NCBI GenBank assembly: GCA_038501625.1
Contig: JAZAYU010000012.1
Span: forward strand, 3,534,001 to 3,598,000
Reading direction: 5' to 3'
Source: Corbicula japonica
Taxonomy: Eukaryota; Mollusca; Bivalvia; Venerida; Cyrenidae
DNA: 64,000 nt
The notes under the pieces are model-generated. The model was not told the DNA's origin, searched no databases, and saw nothing but the letters and a program-made list of their open reading frames with translations. Each line of letters starts with the position of its first letter. Within the stretch, counting starts at the first letter, position 1. The position numbers and the translations under genes are program-made. Positions 23,430 to 36,001 of this stretch are shown here, in pieces.

Positions 23430-24943
23430 CAATTGAGATATGGGACAAAGTCCACCTGACCCGAATTCTGAATCAGCTATAGAGAGAAAGGTTGTTCTTC
23501 TCTTTTTATTGTTACATTATCATTTATGACATTACATACAATAGTTAACTAACTCTTCATTTTAAGATATTTGCTTACTAACTCATGTTTATATTTTTTT
23601 ACAGAAAACCCAACACAAAGTTGAAAATGAATTATCATTCGATAAAAATAATGGCCACGAGCTACTTCTATGTTGTAACTGTGCGCTGATGTCGAAAGAG
23701 AGGAGAATTGAGTTGGATTTGGGGACTAGGCGTGTGGATAAAATTAAATCTTAATAACGATAAAAACAATGATAATTGATTGATAAATTGTTTGCTTGCT
23801 TGATTGAATAATTGATCGATGATGTTTGTTATTTATAACTATTTTTTACTTTGAGACCAGCTGGGACTTCTCATCATCATGGCTGAACCCTTGTCTGAAG
23901 TAATTAATTAATAGCTAACACGTATAATTATTTGTAAGATTTGTAAATCTTCGTGGATGATTTGATTTTTCGACCTTGCCATAAACTTTCTTCAGTCAGT
24001 GGCGATCAAGTTTAACTTAATTGAATCAAAGCGCTGAAAGCGTTGAAAGACTGTCGGCATTAAACTTGTTGCTATCATAGAGAACCTCCAGCAACAGCAG
24101 ACCAAAATGTACGTAGACGTCGGAAACAGAAGACGAAGTGTGTTAAGACGACCAATGTGCTTGGCCATTAAAATATGTAGTTATAAATACAATATTCTCA
24201 TTAGATGATCGCTAGAAATTGACTTCGATCAGCAAATAGCAGAAAGGGAAATGTGCACGCGCATTACTTAACAGCGACGAGTGTATTCGTTAAACTAGGT
24301 CAACAGGTAACATACCTGTATGATAGTTCGTACGTTCTTAACTGAAAATGTAGTTTTGTATCTTTCAAATACAATTTTTTTCAGTACCTTTTAAATATAT
24401 GTGTGTAGTATCTGCTACAATGACAATAATCTATATAATTGTGTGTAATTGTCCTTTATATAGATGGTGGAGAAACCAGCTAGCCAAAAATGTAGAAAAT
24501 AATCAGGGATTATAGTCAATAATCTTATGATTATTCAATGAATATTATTAGTATGCATTTTTTGTCTATTTTCTCAATATAATGGAGAAAATGAAGAATT
24601 TATTGACTTTAATATCGGCACTACTTCGCGACCGCACGACTTCTTATTCACAATATTGAATGCCTCATGCATATCTTAATGAACATTGCAGCGTAGCTCG
24701 TAGCAGTGTTGTTATTTGTTTGTTGGATGGTGTTTCTGTCCTAAAAGCTTCAAAGTTACAGCAGAACGTACAAAAAGCGCTGAAAATTCGTAAAATGTTG
24801 AGTTTGAAGTGTCTGCATAAAATTTCAACATAATTTCGCTGTTACCATAAAACCTGTTTACTTGAATACGCCTTTATGCGCAACGATATAACGGAAGTTA
24901 AAAACCGCGTCTCGCGAAACTTTTCTTTAATGCGTCTAGCTTC
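23430..24943. other. Intergenic, nothing recognised
   Basis: Upstream of the lipoprotein gene. No open frame with family features and no satellite or palindromic MITE seen. Confidence 0.5.
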
Positions 24944-25200
24944 ACACTCACTTACACTATCGGCTCATTACATTCACCTCTGTTATAGGCTGGGACTACT
25001 TTTAACTACTTTTACTTTAACTCAAAGAAATAGTTCACCAAAATCTTGATGTTGAGCTTTTCGCAGAGATGTAAAGTGAGTGTAAGGAACGACAACTCTG
25101 CGAAGGAGATTGCAAGCTCCAGACTGTTGGCGCCACTCTATTACACTATCGGCTCAAGTGAGTGTAAGGAACGACAACTCTGCGAAGGAGATTGTGTTGG
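24944..25200 (+). repeat. Left arm of an inverted pair flanking the 60-bp satellite, plus a shortened tandem copy
   Basis: CACTCACTTACACTATCGGC, TCATTACATTCACCTCTGTT, TTACTTTAACTCAAAGAAAT and GACAACTCTGCGAAGGAGA appear in this order. They recur on the opposite strand at 32603-32902. A shortened repeat of the same text follows at 25128-25200. Confidence 0.8.
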
Positions 25201-25765
25201 CGCATGCGCGCCTCCAGTCTAAAAACGGTCTTTAAAGTTGTACGTTCAGTGCAAAGTAATTGTCCGCTTTTCCACAATCTAGACCTGCTACACGAGTAGC
25301 TGATTCACTTCCTGCTGGGAAAGAGAGTTGTTCTAAGTTGCAATACATAGCTCAACAACGATATAAGTAAGGCATGTCTTTTTTTCTCACAAGTCATGAC
25401 AGGGAAACAGGGCTATGATTCATCTTGACTGTGTTAAATTTGCTGTTTAATTGGTTATTAACTTCGAATTTTGTTTAAAATAATGATTTAAAACCTTTCT
25501 ATTATCATGGAAATACAATGTATTTACAATTTTAAGTGAGTAAGTTTCTACTCGACCATTTTTTGGCATTTAAAACAAAAAAAAATGAAATAATTAACTT
25601 ATTTTCAAAATCTTAATCAATCAAATATGCTGTGTATCTTCCGCATTAAGGGAAATTATAACTATGAGTTTAAAATCCAAATAAATACCTTTAGCGATAT
25701 TGGGGCCTGGTTCTTATACCACGAGATCATAGTACTCCACTGTTTATATCAAAGTTCTCTATCAA

Positions 25766-28700
25766 ATGAATCATGGTTGCTAATGAGATGACTGCCAGTA
25801 TAATTCGCTGCTCTGACTACCAACTGAATCATGGATGCTAATGAGAGGACTGCTAGTATAATTCGCTGCTCTGACTCTACCAACAGAATCAAGGTTGCAA
25901 CAGAATCAAGGTTGCAAATGAGATAACTGCTATTATAATTCGCTGCTCTGACTCTACCAACAGAATCATGGTTGCTAATCAGATGACTGCTATTATAATT
26001 CGCTGCTCTGACTCTACCAACAGAATCATGGTTGCTAATGAGATGACTGCTATTATAATTCGCTGCTCTGACTCTACCAATAGAATCATGGTTGCTAATG
26101 AGAAGACTGCTATTATAATTCGCTGCTCTGACTCTACCAACAGAATCATGGTTGCTAATGAGATGACTGCTATTATAATTCGCTGCTCTGACTCTAACAA
26201 CAGAATCATGGTTGCTAATCAGATGACTGCTATTATAATTGGCTGCTTTGACTCTACCAAAAAAATCATGGTTGCTAATGAGATGACTGCTATGATAATT
26301 CGCTTCTCTGACTCTACCAACAGAATCATGGTTGCTAATGAGATGACTGCTATTATAATTTGCTGCCCTCACTCTACCAAACAGAATCATGGTTGCTAAT
26401 GAGATGACTGCTATTATAATTCGCTGCTCTGACTCTACCAACAGAATCATGGTTGCTGATGAGATGACTGCTATTATAATTCTCTGCTCTGACTCTACCA
26501 ACAGAATCATGGTTGCTAATGAGATGACTGCTATGATAATTCGCTTCTCTGACTCTACCAACAGAATCATGGTTGCTAATGAGAAGACTGCTATTATAAT
26601 TCGCTGCTCTGACTCTACCAACAGAATCATGGTTGCTAATGAGATGAATGCTATTATTATTCGCTGCTCTGACTCTACCAACAGAATCATGGTTGCTAAT
26701 GAGATGACTGCTATTATAATTTGCTGCCCTCACTCTACCAACAGAATCATGGTTGCTAATGAGAAGACTGCTATTATAATTCGCTGCTCTGACTCTACCA
26801 ACAGAATCATGGTTGCTAATGAGATGACTGCTATTATAATTCTCTGCTCTGACTCTACCAACAGAATCATGGTTGCTAATGAGATGACTGCTATGATAAT
26901 TCGCTTCTCTGACTCTACCAACAGAATCATGGTTGCTAATGAGAAGACTGCTAGTTTAATTCGCTGCTCTGACTCTACCAACAGAATCATGGTTGCTAAT
27001 GAGAAGACTGCTAGTTTAATTCGCTACTCTGACTCTACCAACAGAATCATGGTTGCCAATGATATGACTGCTATTATAATTCGCTGCTCAGACTCTACCA
27101 ACAGAATTATGGTTGCTAATGAGATGACTGCTATTATAATTCGCTGCTCTGACTCTACCAACAGAATCATGGTTGCTAATGAGATGACTGCTATTACAAT
27201 TGGCTGCTCTGACTCTACCAACAGAATCATGGTTGCTAATGAGATGACTGCTAGTATAATGCGCTGCTCTGACTCTACCAACTGAATCATGGTTGCTAAT
27301 GAGATGACTGCTAGTATAATTCGTTGCTCTGACTACCAACAGAATCATGGTTGCATAAGAGATGATTGCTTGTATAATTCGCTCATCTGACTTCCAACAG
27401 AAACATGGTTGCAAACGAGATGAGTGTTGGTATAATTCGATGCTCTGACTCTACCAACAGAATCATGGTTGCTTATGAGAAGACCGCTAGTATAATTCGC
27501 TGCTCTGACTCTGCCAACAGCATCATGGTTGCTAAGAAGATGACGGCTAGTATTATTCGATGCTCTGTCTCTACCAACAGAATCATGGTTCTTAATGAGA
27601 TGACTGCCAGTATAATTCGCTCATGGTTGCTAATGAGATGACTGAAGGTATAATTCGCTGCTCTGACTTTACCAACGAAATCATGGTTGCTGATGAGATA
27701 ACTGCTAGTATAATTCGCTCATCTGACTTCCAACAGAATCATGGTTGCTAATGAGATAATTGGAAGTGTTATTCGCTGGTCTGACTCTACCAACAGAATC
27801 ATGGTTGCTAATGAGATGACTGCCATTATAATTCGCTGCTCTTACAACCAACAAAATCATAGTTGCTAATGAGATGACTGCCCGTATAATTCGCTGTTCT
27901 GACTCTACCAACAGAATCATGGTTAGTAATCAGATGACTGCTAGTATTATTCGTTGCTCTGACTCTTCCAACAGAATCATGGTTGCTAATGAGATGACTG
28001 CCAGAATAATGAACTGCTTTGACTTCAGACAGAATCATGGTTGCTTATGAGATGACTGCTAGTATAATTCACTGCTCCGAGTCTACCAACAGAATCATAG
28101 TTGCTAACGAAATGGCTGCCGGAATAATTCGCTGCTTCGATTTCCAACAGAATCATGGTTGCTAATCAGATGACTTCTAGTATAATTTGTTGCTCTGACT
28201 ACCAACAGAATCATGGTTGTTAATGAGATGACTGCCAGTATAATTCGCTGCTCCGACTCTACCAACAGAATCATGGTTGCTAATGAGATGACTGCCAGTA
28301 TAATTCGCTGCTTTGACTTCCAAAAAAATCATGGTTGCTTATAAGATTACTGCAAGTTTAATTCGCTGCTCCGACTCAACCAACATTATCATGGTTGTTA
28401 ATGAGATGTCTGCTAGTATAATCCGCTGCTCTGACTACCAACAGTATCATGGTTGCTAATGAGATAACTGCTAGTATAATTTGTTGCTCTGACTACCAAC
28501 AGAATCATGGTTGTTAATGAGATGACTGCTTGTATAATTCGCTGCTCTGACTCCACCAACGGAATCATGGTTGCTAATTAGATGACTGCCAGTATAATGA
28601 ACTGCTTTGACTTCCAACAGAATCATGGTTGCTTAAGAGAAGAGTGCTAGTATAGTTCGCTGCTCTGACTCTACCAACATAATCATGGTTGCTAATGAGA

Positions 28701-30820
28701 GGACTGCTAGTATAATTCGCTGCTCTGACTTTACCAACATAATCATGGTTGCTAATTAGATGACTGCCATTATAATTCGCTGCTCTGACTCTACCAACAG
28801 AATCATGGTTGCTAATGAGATGACTGCTAGTATATTTCGCTGCTCTGACTCTACCAACAGAATCATGGTTGCTAATGAGATGACTGCTATTATAATTCGC
28901 TGCTCTGAGTCTACCAACATAATCATGGTTGCTAATGAGATGACTGCTAGTATGATTCGCTGCTCTGAGTCGACAAACAGAATCATGGTTGCTAATGAGA
29001 AGACTGCTATTATAATTCGCTGCTCTGACTCTACCAACAGAATCATGGTTGCTAACGAGATGACTGCCATTATAATTCGCTGCTCTGACTCTACCAACAG
29101 AATCATGGTTGCTAATGAGATGACTGCTAGTATAATTCGCTGCTCTGACTCTACCAACAGAATCATGGTTGCTAATGAGATGATTGCTATTATAATTCGC
29201 TGCTCTGACTCTACCAACAGAATCATGGTTGCTAATGAGATGACTGCTATTATAAATTCGCTGCTCTGACTCTACCAACAGAATCATGGTTGCTAATTAA
29301 ATGACTGCTAGTATGATTCGCTGCTCTGACTCTACCAACAGAATCATGGTTGCTAATTAAATGACTGCTAGTATGATTCGCTGCTCTGACTCTACCAACA
29401 GAATCATGGTTGCTAATGAGATGACTTCTATTATAATTCGCTGCTCTGCCTCTACCAACAGAATCATGGTTGCTAATGAGATGACTGCTATTATATTTCG
29501 CTGCTCTGACTCTACCAACAGAATCATGGTTGCTAATGAGATGACTGCTAGTATGATTCGCTGCTCTGCCTCTACCAACAGAATCATGGTTGCTAATGAG
29601 ATGACTGCTATTATAATTCGCTGCTCTGACTCTACCAACAGAATCATGGTTGCTAACGAGATGACTGCTATTATAATTCGCTGCTCTGACTCTACCAACA
29701 GAATCATGGTTGCTAATGAGATGACTGCTATTATAATTCGCTGCTCTGACTACCAACGGAATCATGGTTGCTAACGAGATGACTGCTATTTAATGCGCTG
29801 CTCTGACTATCAACAGAATCATGGTTGCTAATGAGAAGTCTGCTATTATAATTCGCTGCTCTGACTACCAACAGTGTCATGGTTGCTAATGAGATGACTA
29901 ATAGTAAAATCCGCTGCTCTGACTACCAACTGAATCATAGTTTCTAATGAGAGGAGTGTTGGTATTATTCGCTGCTCTGACTCTAGCAACAGAATCATGG
30001 TTGCTAATGAGAAGACTGCTATTATAATTCGCTGCTTTGACTCTACCAACAGAATCATGGTTTCTAATGAGATGAGTGTTGGTATAATTCGCTGCTCTGA
30101 CTCTACCAACTGAATCATGGTTTCTTATGAGATGACTGCTATTATAATTCGCTGCTCCGACTCTACCAACAGAATCATGGTTGCTAATGAGATGACTTCT
30201 AGTATAATTCGCTGCTCCGACTCTACCAACAGAATCATGGTTGCTAATGAGAAGACTGCTTTTATAATTCACTGCTCTGACTCTACCAACAGAATCATGG
30301 TTGCTAATGAGATGACTGTTAGTATAATTCGCTGCTCTGACTCTACCAACAGTATCGTGGTTTCTAAAGAGATGACTGCTACTATAATGCGCTGCTCTGA
30401 CCATGATTCTGTTGGTAGAGTCAGAGCAGCGAATTATAATAGCAGTCTTCTCATAAGCAACCATGATTCTGTTGGAAGAATCTGAGCAGCGAATTATACC
30501 AACACTCATCTCATTAGAAACCATGATTCTGTTGGTAGTCAGAGCAGCGGATTATACTAGCAGTCATCTGATTAGCAACCATGATTCTGTTGGAAGTCAG
30601 AGCAGCGAATTATACTTGCAGTCATCTCATCAGCAACCGTGATTCTGTTGGTAGAGTCAGAGCAGCGAATTATACCACCACTCATCTCATTAGAAACCAT
30701 GATTCTGTTGCTAGTCAGAGCAGCGGATTATACTAGACTGCTATTATAATTCGCTGCTCTGACTGCCAATTAAGTCATGGTTGCTAATGAGATTACTGCT
30801 AGTATAATTACTGCTCTGAG
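25766..30820. repeat. 60-bp satellite array, about 84 units over 5 kb
   Basis: The unit contains GAATCATGGTTGCTAATGAG, ATGACTGCTATTATAATTCG and CTGCTCTGACTCTACCAACA. Units in the middle (about 25900-27300 and 28700-29750) are exactly 60 bp and highly similar. Elsewhere 58-bp forms (GACTACCAAC) and point changes are common. Because 60 is divisible by three and the unit lacks stops in some frames, long open frames appear on both strands. I treat them as artefacts. Confidence 0.97.
30401..30736 (-). repeat. Inverted block inside the 60-bp satellite
   Basis: At 30401 the unit flips orientation (CCATGATTCTGTTGGTAGAG) for about 5.7 units and flips back near 30736 (ACTGCTATTATAATTCGCTG). The junctions fall inside units, as in an inversion or template-switch event. 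Confidence 0.93.
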
Positions 30821-31481
30821 AACGATAATTCTCACCTTTAACTATTGTAAGCATCATAGGAAAGTTTGAATAAAACTGGAAAATAAAGGCAAACAACAAA
30901 AGCTAGTAGGTTGTTGGTTTATTTTTCTAAAAACTTATCAATATTTGACCAAGCTGAGTTCATTGTTGCTGGTAAACATAGTTCACGTACTTTTATCATG
31001 TTGTCCTCGCTTATCTAATCTCAAATCATTACTGTAGATCTTGTGCAATGTCACATACTTGTTAATATAGGTTTGATGACAGAAAGTTATCTTGCTGATA
31101 ACTAGAATACTGGTTCAACCTTTTATCTAACGATAAATAAAATAAAAACTAGGCCGCTCACTTTTTTGTACATCATAAAGTGTGTCAAAGACAACGAGTG
31201 TGTTCAAATCAACAATTATTGTACAATACATTTTATTTCTCTCAGATCATTAACATGATAGCATAAGGTTCAATAAAACATATGAAGTGTTTTTTCGCAT
31301 TATCCCGAGATATTTATATTCATAAACTATTTCGAGAGACTGGAATTTGAATTTAAAATCATATTGGATATTTTGTGCATAAGAGAACACCATAAATTCA
31401 GTTCTGGGTTCATTTATTGTAAGTTTCCAGAAATCACAGTAATGCTCAGAATTGTCTGTGATAGGGCTATGCAGGATTTAT

Positions 31482-31775
31482 ATTCTCAGATCCCCTGTCA
31501 AAATTCTATTTTGTTTAGTTCTGGCCATTGTTTCTCGTTTAGGGCAAACCAATTCTGTTATCTTGGGACCATACGCCGTTGAACATGGAATGGTAGTAAT
31601 CTAAAAATACCGCATTGAAGGTTCCATGTTCACCGGCATATGCATACCTTCGTTTGGGATGGATCAAATTGTACTGTTTATTGGTGAAAATATTGAGTTG
31701 CGCTCATCCCGGGGCTAGGCTGCGTGGTCGGTAATATGCATTTCCATGACTGTCCATGTACAGGCTCAATCAAAC
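31482..31775 (+). repeat. Dispersed repeat related to 42591-42857
   Basis: Shared in order: ATTCTCAGAT, CCTGTCAAAATTC, TTTAGGG(C/T)AAACC or AAACAAA, TTCTGTTATC, TTTGGGAT(G/A)GATCAAA, ACTGTTTA and GTCAGTAATATGCA or GTCGGTAATATGCA. It ends with a single unit of the 30-bp minisatellite (CCATGTACAGGCTCAATCAA). Confidence 0.78.
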
Positions 31776-32602
31776 CGAGCCTGCAATATTTTCATATTTG
31801 TCGTGTTCGGTGGCTTTCAAAGTTCCCTTTTCATCTATTTCATAGACATTTAGTGCGGGCTGCATTTCACTCGCCGTGTCTGCTAGTATTACCACTGGCG
31901 TGGAAGAGAATAAATAATTAGTCTTCTCATATAAATAGTCTCGACTTTTCTGTAATCAATATTGCAGATGAAGATACTGGTATTTGAATAACCCCAAAGT
32001 TTAATATTCTCTTATACTACTTTGTAATTGTCAATGTTAAGAATGTCGAAACACATCGATAAACAAACTGGGTTATGGCAGTCAGACAACATAAGACAGA
32101 ATTCAATCACAATCATATTATTTATGTACTTGAATAACATAAAATAATCTATAGAAGTGTTACCATCAGGATCGCCCACAGTAAAAACATAGTACTATTT
32201 CGTTAAAGAAATTCAATTCTGTTTCTTAGCTAATGCAGAAAAATGATAAATTTTTGGATCATGTGAATTTTTACCTTATTATTTTAAATATAAAAATCAG
32301 ACTAAACTTTTACAAGTTAACTAATCAAAGGATTTCGGAACTTTATCAAATTTTTGCATTTTCAAAACTAAAAATAAACTCCCTACTATCCAATCAACGC
32401 TCCTTCACGGACCGGTGGCAGAAAATCACTAAATAGTGCTTTGGTGGCTGAAGACATCTAGGCTACGCTTCATTTTGTTCACAGCGCTAGATAGTCAACT
32501 ACATACCATAAACGTTCCAAACAAACTACGGTGGAAATATCAATAAGGTTGAATTAACCGCGACATTACCTCATACTTGGCATAAAAAGTGAACTCCAAA
32601 GC

Positions 32603-32902
32603 CAGTCTCCTTCGCAGAGTTGTCGTACCTTACACTCACTTGACATCTCTGCGAAAGGCTGAATGTCAAGATTTTTTTACCAAACTCGACAGCCCTATTT
32701 TATACAGCCATAATTATGAATTTGAAAGCTTGAGGTAAAACAAATGACAGAAATCTTTACTATGTTTCATTAAAACCGACGAAACCCAATCTATTCTAAA
32801 TGTAATTGGTGGACTATTTCTTTGAGTTAAAGTAAAAGTAGTTGAAAGTAGTCCAAGCCTAAAACAGAGGTGAATGTAATGAGCCGAAAGTGTAAGAGAG
32901 TG
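32603..32902 (-). repeat. Right arm of the inverted pair flanking the 60-bp satellite
   Basis: The reverse complement matches 24944-25112, with about 130 bp extra in the middle: CTTTCGCAGAGATGTCAAGT near one end and TCATTACATTCACCTCTGTT near the other. Confidence 0.8.
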
Positions 32903-33019
32903 CTCCAAAGCTTTTATCCCTGTCATCGTGTTCTTGCTGATTTGACTTTAGGAGATCCCGTAAGATCATTATACCTTATCATGAGTTTCTAAAATTAATT
33001 TAACACTACTATTAGAATG

Positions 33020-33170
33020 CGCTACATATGTCTTGGCCGAAGATCATGGAACTGAGTTTAGAGATCTGTCTCGAGTCTCAATTATCTGATTGGCTGGTCT
33101 CCAATTTGGCCGGTCGGATGCTTCTAATTTGGGACTGGCTCCGCTTTTCTTTTATGATCTTCGGGCACTT
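33020..33170. repeat. Diverged hairpin repeat
   Basis: CGAAGATCAT near the left end pairs with ATGATCTTCG near the right. Inside are GAGTCTCAATTATCTGATTGG and GGGACTGGC. It is a distant member of the CAGTCTC hairpin family. Confidence 0.55.
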
Positions 33171-33587
33171 GATGTTTAAATTCATTGTATTTGTATATTT
33201 TGTTGTCCTTGACTTTGTCATTTTATGAGTATATGTCATGTTTGTTTCTATGAATTGTTAACAATTATCTTTTGACTATCATCTGGTTAATTATATTGAT
33301 ATAAGATTCAGAAAGATCATAATTCACTTAAATATTTATTAATGTACATTTAATTATATTTAATATTAATTTTGTTTCATGTAGGTGTTGTAATTCTGTA
33401 ATCCATTATTAAGCCACCTTTTTCTTGTTTATCTATGAAACATACCATTATCTGTTTTGTCAGCAATGTAACTTAAAAGAACTAAAATGAATAGCAATTA
33501 AAATATGTTTGAACTAAACCTTTTTTCTAGTTTTTTCCACACCCTCCTTTCACAGTTTATGACCTTTTTCTACCTTTTTGCACGGAG

Positions 33588-33897
33588 TCCCTAAATACCG
33601 TAAAGGTGGGAAAATGTGGTGTGTTCACACTGGAACATCAAAATATAAATCCATAATATTAGGTCACCTTTTTCCGATATTTTCCGTCTTTTTGCAAATT
33701 TGACCTCATTTGTCCATCTTTTTGCCCATTTTTCAATCTGGAAAATCGTAATTTATCTAAAGTTTATTAATTTAAGTGTTTCATCCATTTCATCCATTAT
33801 TAAATCCATTTTCTCATATAAATCCACCTTTTAAATTTTTTTCCACCTTTTTCTACATTTTTCACATTTGTGCACATTTTTTGGTATTTAGGGACAC
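33588..33897. mobile_element. About 305-bp element with GTCCCTAAATACC inverted ends
   Basis: GTCCCTAAATACC at the left is exactly inverted as GGTATTTAGGGAC at the right. The pyrimidine-rich filler (TTTTTCCACCTTTTT runs) has no coding potential. Confidence 0.65.
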
Positions 33898-33899
33898 CC

Positions 33900-35990
33900 T
33901 CGACTTCTAGCTTAAGGGCAAAACTCGACATCATTTTTAACGCAAAAAACGGCGTTTAGCGGTACACAGCGTTGTCAAAATTTGGTCACAACGTGTTAAA
34001 TCTTATATCGCCGGAAGCGTATTTTCAGCACCAATCAGCACATGTTAAAGAATAAGTGAAATTGAAAACCCAATTTTCATCCAGCCCCGGAGAAGTGTTT
34101 GGCGAGCGCCGTTGACGTCACTGCAGAAAACTGGCGTTGATAGAGCTAACTTTGAAGGTAAATATCTTGATTAATCGAAAATCGGTTTTTCGGATTCTTG
34201 CTGGAGTTATCGTTAATAAATGCCATACCAAATTTCAAAAAGGAACTCGAAATTTCGCAAAATTTTGCGTTCCACCTTAAAAACGCATATTTACGACGCG
34301 ATGTCATAAAATAGAACTAATCTCAATAATTAATGCGACTGCAAGCATAGACTTCAGTGGCAGATCCAGAGGGGGTTCGGGAGGTTCGGACGAACCTCCT
34401 CTAATTTCCCCCAATTTCTTTTGTCCCGGGTAGTTCGATGTTCGAAGTTCGTGAGAAGGAGTCAGTATGGCTGGTTTCCAGAAAGAAATCGAAAATCAGT
34501 TGATGTTAAATTGTTTCATTTGGCGACAAAATGTGCTGCCTCTGTGGTGGTCAAAACTTGGACATCACGCATATTGCGTGCTCTCAATTTAAACCTGAGT
34601 ATAGCCAATAAACAACTTCGCGCTCTTGCACACTATACGCCTTTCCAATAATTCGATGGATTTTGTTGGTTACCTCCCCTGTCCAGTCACGTGACTGCTC
34701 TACGGGAAAAATGATTGCTCGCTGTAATAACGTTATAGGGAATATGTACCTACAACTTTCTTTTTTTTCATAAATTTTTTTTGGGGAAAAATATATTTTC
34801 TCTTTAAATTAGTAATAATACATCAGCGTCATGATATTTTTGAAAATAATTTATAAAACAATCAAGTTTCTTTGACTCTAAGTGTCAAGTCATTATTCCT
34901 CGCGTTAAACAATAAACGAGTTGAACTAACAGATAGTGTTCTCTCCACGGCTAAATTGAGTCTCGTTTTCGGATTAGCGTGTCTAATCAACTACTGACAT
35001 CATGTTATGATTATGTCGGCGGCGATTGATTTTGAAGGCGGCATGCCATAAACATGTCAAATTGTCTCGCACACGGGGTCATCTGTCAATTAATTTAAGG
35101 GGCAGATATCATTGACCAATAGAGATCGTGTATTTACTATTTGGAAGGTATCTACACCTCCCAATTCTTAAGTATTTCGGAGTCCTTTAATTACTGGATG
35201 TGCCAGCAAATGTATTTGATTTAGCACTTATATGGATTCTTAATCAACATTACGACACGTTATAGAAACTAAAGCCCTCATTAAGAAACAAATCTTGTCA
35301 AAACATTTTATATAATAATGTTTAATTAAGCGTTTGGGCTTTTATGCCCAAAAATACAAACTGTCAAACCTAATAAATCTTTATTGGATATGCAACCATA
35401 TTGTAATATAAATATTCCCATCTTTATTGGAAGCCGGCATCTGAATCCTTGGATTTTATTCTACGAATGATACTTATGCAACAAACAATCAGATTACCGA
35501 TCCTGTTTTATTTCAAGACATAATCAATCATATTTGGTTGTGAAGTATACGTAACATTTTTAAAATTCAAATTATTTATTCGTTGACCATAAACGCTATA
35601 AATTATTAGGACAATTCTATTGTTCAAATGTGTAAGTATCAACAAATTTAGATTGTAATTTTTTTTGTCTACAGATCATGTAACCAGGTGTTGACTAGTC
35701 TCAATAATTCGACTGCAAGCACAGACCCATTATCATACGGACGTTTTCGTTGTATGTCGAAGAGCGACCATCGTATATATAGAAAAGCTCTTGTTGCGCA
35801 CAAATAGTTGGGCTAGATGTTGACATATCACGATTTCCGAATAATAGCGCATTACCAGTCTTAACAATTTGCAACATTCACACCAGTAAAATATATTTTC
35901 AGCAGAAAAGATATTAAGGTTTTAGAACTGTAATATTTCCGCCAAACATCGACTTATGCGTTCCTTATTCGTGTTTTCCGAACGCCGATT
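33900..35990. other. Intergenic, no gene recognised
   Basis: The only hint is CAGTGGCAGATCCAGAGGGG at about 34357, which resembles a hAT end. I see no partner end. Open frames here lack family motifs. Confidence 0.45.
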
Positions 35991-36001
35991 CGTACGTTTC
36001 C

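Noticed and set aside
25749..30524. Long open reading frames of 100-313 codons on both strands in the 60-bp array
   Set aside because: They follow only from a 60-bp period without stop codons. They overlap on opposite strands, lack start context and splice links, and end where unit length changes.
34421..34651. 76-codon frame near a hAT-like end
   Set aside because: No recognisable motif, no splice structure and no second element end.
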